Part shown: positions 5,312 through 10,570 of the stretch, one piece after another
Layout of the letters: the number at the start of each line of letters is the position of its first letter
Numbering within the stretch: the stretch's first letter is position 1
DNA from: a virus
DNA length: 20,255 nt
Reading direction: 5' to 3' (one strand)
Virus record (IMG/VR): IMGVR_UViG_3300042301_004520
Location: 1 to 20,255 of that record
The notes under the pieces: model-generated
What the model was told of the DNA's origin: nothing
What the model saw: only the letters and a program-made list of their open reading frames with translations
Database searches by the model: none
Translations under genes and position numbers: made by a program

Positions 5312-6924
5312 TGTTGGGTTTCCTTGTCTGTCGGGGAGCCACCTTTGATGGCTGTGACGATGTCACCTTCCAACCGGCAACCGTTCTCATCCCACATTGG
5401 GACGAGGTCGAGGTTGTTGATGGCGGTGACGATTCCGAGAGCCGCTTTGGCCTCGGCCTTTCGGAGAGTGCCAAAGGCGTCTCCGAGAGAATGGTGAGGG
5501 ATCTTTTGGTCGGTCGCATTGTCTAGCACCGTCCAAGTCAGCTCGTCATCGCGATGAACAGCAAGGTCGATGATGGCTTGGCAGATCAGGTAGCGACGTT
5601 CCGCTGGGATCCCTTGTGGCGGTGAGAGTGCGAGGGTTCGGCCACAAGCTTTGGCGTCCTCGAGAATGTTTTTCACCCAGAGGAGCGCTTCTTCTGGGAG
5701 TTCCATTGCCCGTTCGTTGAGTCGGTTGATGATGTCGGTGTGGATCAGGGTGTCGGTGCCGTCATTTACTGCCCTTCGCCTGGTCGACTTTTTGGGTGGT
5801 ACGGGTGGCGGGTTGAGGTCGGGGAGTGACGCGAAGGGGAGGCCGAGTTCTTTTTCGAGTACGTCGAGTACGCGTGAGATCCCGTCGCCCTGGTCCAAGG
5901 TGATCGGGTCGCCAGATTTCAGGGTTGGGTGTCCGTCGGGCCAGGCGTCGGCGAGTGCTTGGGCGTGGCCGTCGACAATGATTCGGGAGATTCGGTCGAG
6001 TGTCGCGATTCGCCACGGATCGTCGACGTGTTGCACTTGTCCCGGCCGCTGGCGTCCGTAGAGGGCCGCTGTGGCTTGCTGTGGGGTGAAGGGGTGGATG
6101 GGTGTGTATTTGCGGAGCCGGCGTACCTCGAGGGCTGTGTGGAGCGCTTCTGTTCCGGCTTCGAGATCCAGCCAGTGGAGTTCGGCGAGGCCGGAGCCTG
6201 GTTGACAGTGAATGATGATTCCGGCCGATTTGGAGACGTTCGGCATGGGTTCACGGATGTCTTGCGAGCCGTCTTTGGCTGGGCCTTGGGTGTAAAGGTT
6301 GGAGGCGTTTGCGTAGATGGAGAGCTGGATGGCAAAGCCGAGTCCGCCATATTTGACGGAGCTGCCAGTTTTAAGGTCGGCGATGAAGGTTTCTTCGCCA
6401 TCGGTGAGGGCAAGGTCGAAGGTTCCAGCTACTTCGATTTCGTCATTCACCACGATGCGTTCGGTCATGCCGTCAACAAAGGACAGTCCAGCATCGGAGA
6501 GGGCGGAGAGGATGGCTTCGATGTCGGCCTGGTATGGGTCGGGGGCGATGAACGTGGGGTCTTTGAGGCGACGTTCGAGCAGTCCGTGGACAGCGGTTCC
6601 GAGATCCCGTCGGACTGTGGCTCCGCCTGCTTCGGACGCGCGCTTCACCAAAGAGTCCAGCGTCTTTTTGTCGTCTTGTGGGGTGGTGGCGACGAGGGCG
6701 ACGAGGTCTGGTCGTAGTCCGAGACCGATGGCGGTCATTCGAGAGTTCCAGGCCATGAGACTCGAGGAGTCATCCAGAATCTTGGAAACCGTCGTCGCCC
6801 GGGTGTAGCCGACCAGTTTCTCTCCTCGAGGGGGGAGGACTTGGTAGCGGCCCCATCGGTCCCGGCGGGTTTCTTGGATGGGCTGGTTGAGGCTGTTGAT
6901 TGCTTCAGGGTCTAGCGTTGTCAT
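5308..6924 (-). CDS. RecB/Cas4-like PD-(D/E)XK exonuclease with a novel C-terminal extension
   Basis: The N-terminal part of this 538-aa protein, about residues 20-290, carries the RecB-type nuclease signature. It shows GTAVHGLLERRL with His113, EVAGTFD with Asp170, IADLKTG with Asp183 and Lys185, and QLSIYANA (QxxxY, Gln200/Tyr204). The enzyme class resects double-stranded DNA in a metal-dependent reaction, making 3' ends for recombination or genome processing. After a Pro/Lys/Arg linker (about 371-384) comes a helical C-terminal region of about 140 residues that I do not recognise, possibly a partner-binding domain. AGGAG lies 8 nt before the ATG. It is followed with a GTGA overlap by the SSB-like gene. 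Confidence 0.85.
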   Translation of the reverse strand: MTTLDPEAINSLNQPIQETRRDRWGRYQVLPPRGEKLVGYTRATTVSKILDDSSSLMAWNSRMTAIGLGLRPDLVALVATTPQDDKKTLDSLVKRASEAGGATVRRDLGTAVHGLLERRLKDPTFIAPDPYQADIEAILSALSDAGLSFVDGMTERIVVNDEIEVAGTFDLALTDGEETFIADLKTGSSVKYGGLGFAIQLSIYANASNLYTQGPAKDGSQDIREPMPNVSKSAGIIIHCQPGSGLAELHWLDLEAGTEALHTALEVRRLRKYTPIHPFTPQQATAALYGRQRPGQVQHVDDPWRIATLDRISRIIVDGHAQALADAWPDGHPTLKSGDPITLDQGDGISRVLDVLEKELGLPFASLPDLNPPPVPPKKSTRRRAVNDGTDTLIHTDIINRLNERAMELPEEALLWVKNILEDAKACGRTLALSPPQGIPAERRYLICQAIIDLAVHRDDELTWTVLDNATDQKIPHHSLGDAFGTLRKAEAKAALGIVTAINNLDLVPMWDENGCRLEGDIVTAIKGGSPTDKETQQ

Positions 6925-6956
6925 TTGAGTTTCTCCTGGTCGGGTTGGAGGTTGTT

Positions 6957-7184
6957 ATGTGGCCGTTGTTGTTGTCGCTGTTTGAGCTGCTGGGTGTGTT
7001 TGGTATGTGGCAGGCCGGTCGGGGCCGGTGGTGGGGTTGGTTGGTGGTGATGTTGCATTCGTGGCCGTGGGCCATCTACGCCATCGTCTCAAACCAACCG
7101 GGGTTCCTCTTCATGTTTGCGATGTGGCAAGTGGTGAATGGTTGGAACTGCTGGTCTTGGTTTCATCGTCCCCGAAGCCTGTGA
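6957..7184 (+). CDS. Small multi-pass membrane protein, the only plus-strand gene
   Basis: This 75-aa, very tryptophan-rich protein has about three hydrophobic segments (WPLLLSLFELLGVFGMW, WWGWLVVMLHSWPWAIYAIV, GFLFMFAMWQVV) and a short basic end. The shape, with WWGW and a following YAI plus GFLF, matches a small membrane protein that recurs in actinophages. GGAGG stands 5 nt before the ATG. It fills the gap between two minus-strand genes, and its last 74 nt converge with the 3' end of the HTH gene. Minus-strand transcription of the early operon would be antisense to it. Possible roles are membrane modification, superinfection exclusion or lysis timing; none is shown by the sequence. Confidence 0.75.
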   Translation: MWPLLLSLFELLGVFGMWQAGRGRWWGWLVVMLHSWPWAIYAIVSNQPGFLFMFAMWQVVNGWNCWSWFHRPRSL

Positions 7185-7779
7185 CAGTCGCGCGCATTGC
7201 CCGAGATTTGATCGTCCGTTCGTTGCTGAGCCGGCGTTCCTCGACGATGCGGAACATGATTTGATGGTGCAGCTGCTGGACCGCCTCGGCTGTGGACTTT
7301 CGGATCTTGGTTTTAGAGATTTGCAAAGCGCGCGCGTCAGGGTTGCCGTTGATGTGGCGGGCGATTTGTGCGCGAGTGCAGCCGTGTTTGAGTAGGTCGT
7401 TGATGAGGCGCCAGGTGGGTTTGGCGTCGACGAGTGTTCCGCCAGCTGCTCTGTGTCGGCCGACAGCCAAGATCCGGTCGGCTGTTTTGGGTCGGATGCG
7501 AAGAAGTTGCCCTGAGGCGATCTTTTGAATGGTGGACAGGGCCACTCCGGAGGTGGCGTGGATTTGCCGTCTCCCGACTCCTACTTTGCGAAGCCATTGG
7601 ATGTGTTCTCGAGTTTCGGTGGCGTCAATGAAGATCACTGCTGGCGCTTCGATGCCGTAGGCGACTCGACGTTCTGTTCTGTCTCGTTCTCTGGCGTAGA
7701 GTCGATTGGCGATGGTGCAGGGTTGGCAGCGGCATTTTTCGACAACATATTTGGCTCGGGTGCCGTGTTCCCTGGTCAT
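7111..7779 (-). CDS. HGTR...CRCxxC module fused to HTH domains, DNA-binding regulator
   Basis: This 222-aa basic protein starts at ATG 7779, in an ATGA overlap with the WhiB gene. It opens with HGTRAKYVVEKCRCQPCTIA (residues 5-24), the same Cys/His module found at the end of the WhiB protein and in the 3292-3630 protein. Two HTH-like regions follow, at about 68-105 (VGRRQIHATSGVALSTIQKI, XRE-like) and 124-165 (RLINDLLKHGCTRAQIARHI). The Ser/Thr-rich C-terminus extends over the plus-strand gene, so the last 20 or so residues look unconstrained. It is probably a transcription regulator made together with WhiB. Confidence 0.75.
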   Translation of the reverse strand: MTREHGTRAKYVVEKCRCQPCTIANRLYARERDRTERRVAYGIEAPAVIFIDATETREHIQWLRKVGVGRRQIHATSGVALSTIQKIASGQLLRIRPKTADRILAVGRHRAAGGTLVDAKPTWRLINDLLKHGCTRAQIARHINGNPDARALQISKTKIRKSTAEAVQQLHHQIMFRIVEERRLSNERTIKSRAMRATVTGFGDDETKTSSSNHSPLATSQT

Positions 7780-8138
7780 CGTTTGTTCCATTCGGCTCGG
7801 AATCGGGCGTTGGAGAGGCGGCATTCTGGGCAGCGGCAGCCGACCGCATAGCGGCGTCTTGTGCCGTGTGGGGCGTTGGGAAGTTTGATTCCCTGTTCGA
7901 GCCGATAGGCGCGTCGGTCTTTTTCGGTCATGCCAGCCCAGATTCCGTATCGTTCGGGGTTGTAGGTGACGTATTCGCGACAGTTGTCGATGACTGGGCA
8001 GGTTTTGCAGATGGCTTTTGCCCTGTTCATTTGGGTGGTGTCGCCACGGTTCACGAAGAACAGGTCGGTGCGGCCTTTGCACGCTGCCCGGTCGGTCCAA
8101 ATGTCTTGTAGGTCGGGGTGTTGCTCGGGTTGGTTCAC
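7776..8138 (-). CDS. WhiB-family [4Fe-4S] transcription regulator with extra C-terminal CRCxxC module
   Basis: This 120-aa protein (GTG start, GTGA overlap) has the four WhiB cysteines at residues 20, 44, 47 and 53 (CKG; CKTCPVIDNC). The turn GIWAGMTEKDRR at 65-76 follows. WhiB proteins bind a [4Fe-4S] cluster and act with the major sigma factor; they are confined to Actinobacteria and their phages. Beyond the usual domain, residues 91-111 (HGTRRRYAVGCRCPECRLSN) form a second Cys module shared with the two HTH proteins here. It may rewire host promoters or block host WhiB-dependent functions. Confidence 0.93.
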   Translation of the reverse strand: MNQPEQHPDLQDIWTDRAACKGRTDLFFVNRGDTTQMNRAKAICKTCPVIDNCREYVTYNPERYGIWAGMTEKDRRAYRLEQGIKLPNAPHGTRRRYAVGCRCPECRLSNARFRAEWNKR

Positions 8139-8332
8139 TCGTAGAAGCCGTACTGTTTGAGGGTGGCGTTTTCGGCTTTGAGGTTGGCGATTCGTGCTTC
8201 GAGTTCTCGGATCTCTTCGAGCTGTGCGGCGATGATGTCGGCGGCGTCGAGGACGAGTTCGAGGTCGAGTTGGTCGCTTTCTACGAGTGCTGTGAGTTGC
8301 TGACAGAAAATGGTGACGTTGGTTTCGGTCAT
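8135..8332 (-). CDS. Small coiled-coil protein (65 aa)
   Basis: The 65-aa protein starts at ATG 8332 (ATGA overlap with the resolvase stop) and ends in a GTGA overlap with WhiB. The C-terminal half, about 35-60 (AQLEEIRELEARIANLKAEN), is a clear heptad coiled coil with leucine/isoleucine at core positions. The N-terminal half (NVTIFCQQLTALVESDQLDL) is predicted helical. It is probably a dimerising partner. The family is not recognised. Confidence 0.75.
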   Translation of the reverse strand: MTETNVTIFCQQLTALVESDQLDLELVLDAADIIAAQLEEIRELEARIANLKAENATLKQYGFYE

Positions 8333-8670
8333 CGGTTCTTTCCTTCGATGAGTGTGATGAGGGTGTCGAGGGTGCAGGTGACGTACCAGGAGGCGGGGTT
8401 GCCTTTGCCTCGTCGTTTGTGGATCACGATTCCGGTTTCTCGGCCAGCGTTTTTCGCTTGGATGGCGACGTCGTCGACCCAGCCGGCAAGGTCGAGGCGT
8501 GCATGGTTTTTGACTTGGATGGCCGGCCAGTTTTTGTCGGGGACCCAAATGTCGCCACGGTCCAAGGTTGCGCCGGCTGGGACTCGTTCGGCTTCGACAC
8601 CTCGGACGTTCAGATAGTCACAGGAGGCACGTTCGGCGGCTGACCCTTTGGCCTTGTTTGGGTTGCTCAC
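8329..8670 (-). CDS. Holliday-junction-resolvase-like PD-(D/E)XK nuclease
   Basis: This 113-aa protein starts at GTG 8670, chosen because it overlaps the preceding small gene's TGA as GTGA and has GAAGG upstream. The ATG at 8700 would overlap that gene by 34 nt and lacks a ribosome-binding site. The nuclease pattern is KGSAAERASCDYL (Glu13), then AGATLDRGDI (Asp37/Asp40) and AIQVKNHARL with the Gln-x-Lys at 52-54. This matches archaeal-type Hjc and phage resolvase-like folds. The likely role is resolving branched recombination or replication DNA, together with the exonuclease and SSB-like protein. A VRR-NUC-type nuclease is the alternative. Confidence 0.78.
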   Translation of the reverse strand: MSNPNKAKGSAAERASCDYLNVRGVEAERVPAGATLDRGDIWVPDKNWPAIQVKNHARLDLAGWVDDVAIQAKNAGRETGIVIHKRRGKGNPASWYVTCTLDTLITLIEGKNR

Positions 8671-8756
8671 AAAACGCCTTCGGAGATAACCCAAACCCAT
8701 CCCATGACCAGGGCGACAATGAGGAGGATTCCGATGAAAGCCAGCGTGTCGGTCAC
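8667..8756 (-). CDS. Tiny single-pass membrane protein (29 aa)
   Basis: The 29-codon frame reads TDTLAFIGILLIVALVMGWV and a short C-terminal tail, almost entirely one transmembrane helix. Its GTG start at 8756 overlaps the preceding TGA (GTGA); an in-frame ATG at 8759 would also work. Its TGA overlaps the resolvase GTG in the same way. The exact couplings at both ends and the gap it fills argue for a real gene despite its size. The function is unknown. Confidence 0.7.
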   Translation of the reverse strand: MTDTLAFIGILLIVALVMGWVWVISEGVL

Positions 8757-8926
8757 CATTGCCGGTTCCTAACTGGCCAGGCGAAGATCCCGACAGCGAC
8801 GATGGCGAGGAGGACTGTGAGTCCGAGGACAGGGCCGAGGGCGTCGTGTTGCGCTGTGTTCTCGACGAGGGCTGGGAGAAGCATGAAGGCGGTGAGGCCG
8901 GTGAGGAATTGCGCTGTTTGTTTCAT
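8753..8926 (-). CDS. Small two-pass membrane protein (57 aa)
   Basis: This 57-aa protein starts at ATG 8926 (ATGA overlap). It has two hydrophobic segments, FLTGLTAFMLLPALV (about 7-21) and GPVLGLTVLLAIVAVGIFAW (about 31-50), with a basic C-terminus RNRQW. AAAGGTG lies upstream of the start. Longer in-frame starts were rejected because they would cover the preceding gene. It might be holin-like or a membrane accessory factor, but it is far from the endolysin. Confidence 0.75.
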   Translation of the reverse strand: MKQTAQFLTGLTAFMLLPALVENTAQHDALGPVLGLTVLLAIVAVGIFAWPVRNRQW

Positions 8927-9087
8927 GCTGCACCTTTCGGGGTGTGATTGGTCGGGTGGTTGCTGCTGTAGCCGGTGTAAGTGTCGGGGCAGGTTTCCCG
9001 ATGGTCGAGATATTCCTGGGCGCCTTCTCCGGTGCGGCGAAAGAGTCTTTTGCATTGGAGACAGCGTATGGCGTTTGGTTCGGTCAT
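8923..9087 (-). CDS. Small C2-type zinc-finger protein (54 aa)
   Basis: The 54-aa protein (ATG 9087, ATGA overlaps on both sides) contains CLQCKRLFRR at 9-18, then EYLDHRETC with His29 and Cys33. This is a C-x2-C...H-x3-C finger seen in many actinophage small proteins. The C-terminus is polar and rich in Ser, Asn and His. It probably binds nucleic acid or protein. No specific function can be given. Confidence 0.75.
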   Translation of the reverse strand: MTEPNAIRCLQCKRLFRRTGEGAQEYLDHRETCPDTYTGYSSNHPTNHTPKGAA

Positions 9088-9224
9088 TGCGGTATCTCCA
9101 AGTCTTCTCCGATGAGGACGATGACAGGGGTCCCGGTCGGTGCCGCTGCTCTGAGGGTGTTGGCTTTGCGGATCTGATGGGCGAAGAGGAGAGCTGCTGG
9201 GATGAGGCAAATCACAGTCCACAT
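9084..9224 (-). CDS. Small N-terminal-anchored membrane protein (46 aa)
   Basis: The 46-aa protein starts at ATG 9224 (TGATG overlap with the upstream stop) and ends in an ATGA overlap. Residues 2-16 (WTVICLIPAALLFAH) form one membrane segment, followed by a basic patch (QIRKAN) and a short tail (VIVLIGEDLEIPQ). The family is not recognised. It is one of three small membrane proteins in this early cluster. Confidence 0.7.
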   Translation of the reverse strand: MWTVICLIPAALLFAHQIRKANTLRAAAPTGTPVIVLIGEDLEIPQ

Positions 9225-9553
9225 CAGTTCACCTTCGCGATTTCGGCTTCGAGTCCTTCGATGGAGAGTTCGTTGACGTCGGTGTTTTGGATGTAAAGGC
9301 GGACGTTGATTATTGCGTGCCAGAAGTTGTCGTCGTTGGCGAAGTCTTGCGGGTGGAGCAGGTTGACGACTGTTTCGGCGAGGATTTCGGCTTGGACGAG
9401 GGCTGTGATGTAGAGGTCTTCGATGTGGTCGGCGGGTTCGTATTCGTCGTGGATGTGTTCGACGTTGCCGATGATGGTGGCGTATTCGTCGGTTTTTTCC
9501 TCGGCTTGGATGAGTTGGTGGAGGAGGCTGTCGAGTTCTTTGATTGCTGCCAT
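9224..9553 (-). CDS. Acidic helical hypothetical protein, first gene of the early operon
   Basis: This 109-aa strongly acidic, probably all-helical protein has HLIQAEEKTDEYATIIGNVE, DHIEDLYITALVQAEILAET and ELSIEGLEAEIAKVN among its segments. No motif I can name is present. AAGGAAA stands before the ATG. It is the first gene after the strong promoter at 9614-9642, so it should be among the most abundant early products. Acidic early phage proteins are sometimes DNA mimics or inhibitors of host enzymes, which is possible here but not shown. Confidence 0.75.
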   Translation of the reverse strand: MAAIKELDSLLHQLIQAEEKTDEYATIIGNVEHIHDEYEPADHIEDLYITALVQAEILAETVVNLLHPQDFANDDNFWHAIINVRLYIQNTDVNELSIEGLEAEIAKVN

Positions 9554-9613
9554 GTCGGGGTTTCCTTGTCTGTTGGCTTTTCTTGTGTGTGGGGCGGCTG
9601 CTCCACATGAGAA

Positions 9614-9642
9614 GTTTTAAAGGACGTTTAAAGGAATGTCAA
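9614..9642 (-). promoter_or_regulatory. Strong sigma70-type promoter of the early operon with a direct repeat (operator candidate)
   Basis: On the minus strand, TTGACA (9642-9637) is a perfect -35 element and TAAAAC (9619-9614) a 4/6 -10 element, separated by 17 nt. Transcription should begin near 9607, giving a leader of about 54 nt before the ATG at 9553. The spacer and -10 hold the nine-base direct repeat TTTAAAGGA (plus-strand 9616-9624 and 9627-9635), spaced 11 bp, one helical turn. This placement is typical of a repressor operator. The region is clearly more AT-rich than the rest of the window. Confidence 0.75.
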
Positions 9643-9663
9643 GGATCTTTTTTTGGGAATGCA

Positions 9664-9710
9664 GAAACCCCAGCCACGGGGCCTGGGGGAAGGCTGGTGG
9701 CTGGGGTTTC
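9664..9710 (-). terminator. Terminator-like hairpin after the holin
   Basis: A perfect 14-bp inverted repeat has arms GAAACCCCAGCCAC at 9664-9677 and GTGGCTGGGGTTTC at 9697-9710, with a 19-nt loop. A second short pairing ATGC/GCAT lies outside it (9659-9662 with 9713-9716). It is the end of the late transcript, about 100 nt after the holin and just upstream of the early promoter. No U-run follows on the minus strand, as is common for actinobacterial terminators. The rest of the 257-nt gap (9554-9810) holds only this hairpin and the promoter. Confidence 0.75.
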
Positions 9711-9810
9711 CGGCATCCGATTCGGTTGTGGTTCTCAGAGTGCGTGGCGGTTCGCCTCGAGGTTCCATTCGACACCCAGGGGAGGGAGGTGTCGTCGTCG
9801 AATCGGGGAT

Positions 9811-10047
9811 CTAAGGAAACGTCTTGAAGGTAGGGACGATGGACGGTGAGTCGGTCGGGCCAATCTTGTCCGAAGCGATAGACGTGAGGACAGAAAGTCC
9901 AGCGGCGATGGCAGCGGTGGCGGCCAGTTGCATCCAGTCGAGGCTGAGCCAATCCATTTGGGAGGCGCCTGCCAGGGCGACGAGTGTTTGGGCGAAGGTT
10001 TTGATGGCACGTTCTACGAGCTGCAAAACGAAGGATTTGGTGAACAT
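9811..10047 (-). CDS. Holin (r1t-like)
   Basis: This 78-aa protein starts MFTKSFVLQLVERAIKTFAQ. This is the usual actinophage holin opening: a short aromatic/basic start, an amphipathic helix and a first membrane stretch (AQTLVALAGA). A second hydrophobic segment follows at about 37-53 (LAATAAIAAGLSVLTSIA). A Pro/Ser tail ends it. Holins accumulate in the inner membrane and open it at lysis time, letting the endolysin reach the wall. I chose the ATG at 10047 because it forms TAATG with the upstream stop. It is 2.2 kb downstream of the endolysin and is the last gene of the late block. Confidence 0.8.
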   Translation of the reverse strand: MFTKSFVLQLVERAIKTFAQTLVALAGASQMDWLSLDWMQLAATAAIAAGLSVLTSIASDKIGPTDSPSIVPTFKTFP

Positions 10048-10175
10048 TACGGTTTCCAATCTGGGCTTGGGTATTCCTGCTCATCGGGGTATTCGTGTTC
10101 TTCCGGATCGTATTCGTCCGGTTCCTCTTCGGGGCGGGTGAGGGGGATGACGTCGGGTTCGATAGTGATGGTCAT
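10047..10175 (-). CDS. Very acidic small protein with EY(D/P)-repeats (42 aa)
   Basis: This 42-codon frame runs from ATG 10175 (ATGA overlap with the DUF6378-like gene) to TAA 10047-10049 (TAATG overlap with the holin). After MTITIEPDVIPLTRP it contains three imperfect repeats, EYDPEEH, EYPDEQ and EYPSPD, giving a chain dense in Glu, Asp, Tyr and Pro. It is probably unstructured. It could bind a basic partner or regulate the holin, to which it is translationally coupled. Nothing firm can be said about its role. Confidence 0.72.
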   Translation of the reverse strand: MTITIEPDVIPLTRPEEEPDEYDPEEHEYPDEQEYPSPDWKP

Positions 10176-10561
10176 TCTTCCTCCTCGTCTACCCATTCTT
10201 CCTCATCGTCATCGACGTCGAAAGAGACAGCGATGGTGGCAGGGTTCAGAAGTGATCCGTAGAGGCAGTCCAAATAGCCGGCGGCGTCTGTGATGGAGTC
10301 TTTGAGCTGTTCGGCGTTGAAGCCTTCTTCGAGTCCACGCGCAATCCTTCCGAGCTTCATACAGATCATGAAGAGAATGCCGGCGTTGACGTCGATGACA
10401 TCGTCACCCCAAAGCGAGTTGAAGAGGTTGGTGACGCGTTGGTAATCCTCCCAGGGCGGCCCGTACGCGCGCCCACGGTCGCCATGTACGAGGGCGAAGC
10501 CGTCGAGGAGGATTGAGGGCCAGGCGGCGTCGAAGTATTCGTCGACTTCGGGTTCTTCCAT
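10172..10561 (-). CDS. DUF6378-like phage protein with acidic tail
   Basis: This 129-aa protein has the characteristic HGDRGRAYGPPWEDYQRV at about 26-43, followed by a helical region (NLFNSLWGDDVIDVNAGILF, then MICMKLGRIARGLE) and DSITDAAGYLDCL. This matches a family common in actinophages and other phages whose function is undetermined. The C-terminus is a run of Asp and Glu (about 116-129). AAGGAC precedes the ATG. It stands between the metallophosphoesterase and the acidic 42-aa gene. An all-alpha nucleotide-pyrophosphohydrolase-like fold is possible but unproven. Confidence 0.75.
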   Translation of the reverse strand: MEEPEVDEYFDAAWPSILLDGFALVHGDRGRAYGPPWEDYQRVTNLFNSLWGDDVIDVNAGILFMICMKLGRIARGLEEGFNAEQLKDSITDAAGYLDCLYGSLLNPATIAVSFDVDDDEEEWVDEEEE

Positions 10562-10570
10562 GTCGGGTCC

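Noticed and set aside
5929-6717. Plus-strand open frame (262 aa) opposite the exonuclease
   Set aside because: Antisense shadow of the exonuclease gene, Gly/Val/Asp-rich as expected from reverse reading; no motif.
7007-7264. Second plus-strand frame overlapping the membrane gene
   Set aside because: No ribosome site, no hydrophobic pattern; the 6957-7184 frame is far more convincing.
9617-10084. 155-aa minus-strand frame over the holin
   Set aside because: It is a basic shadow frame of the holin gene that also runs through the terminator hairpin; the holin frame has the family pattern and start coupling.
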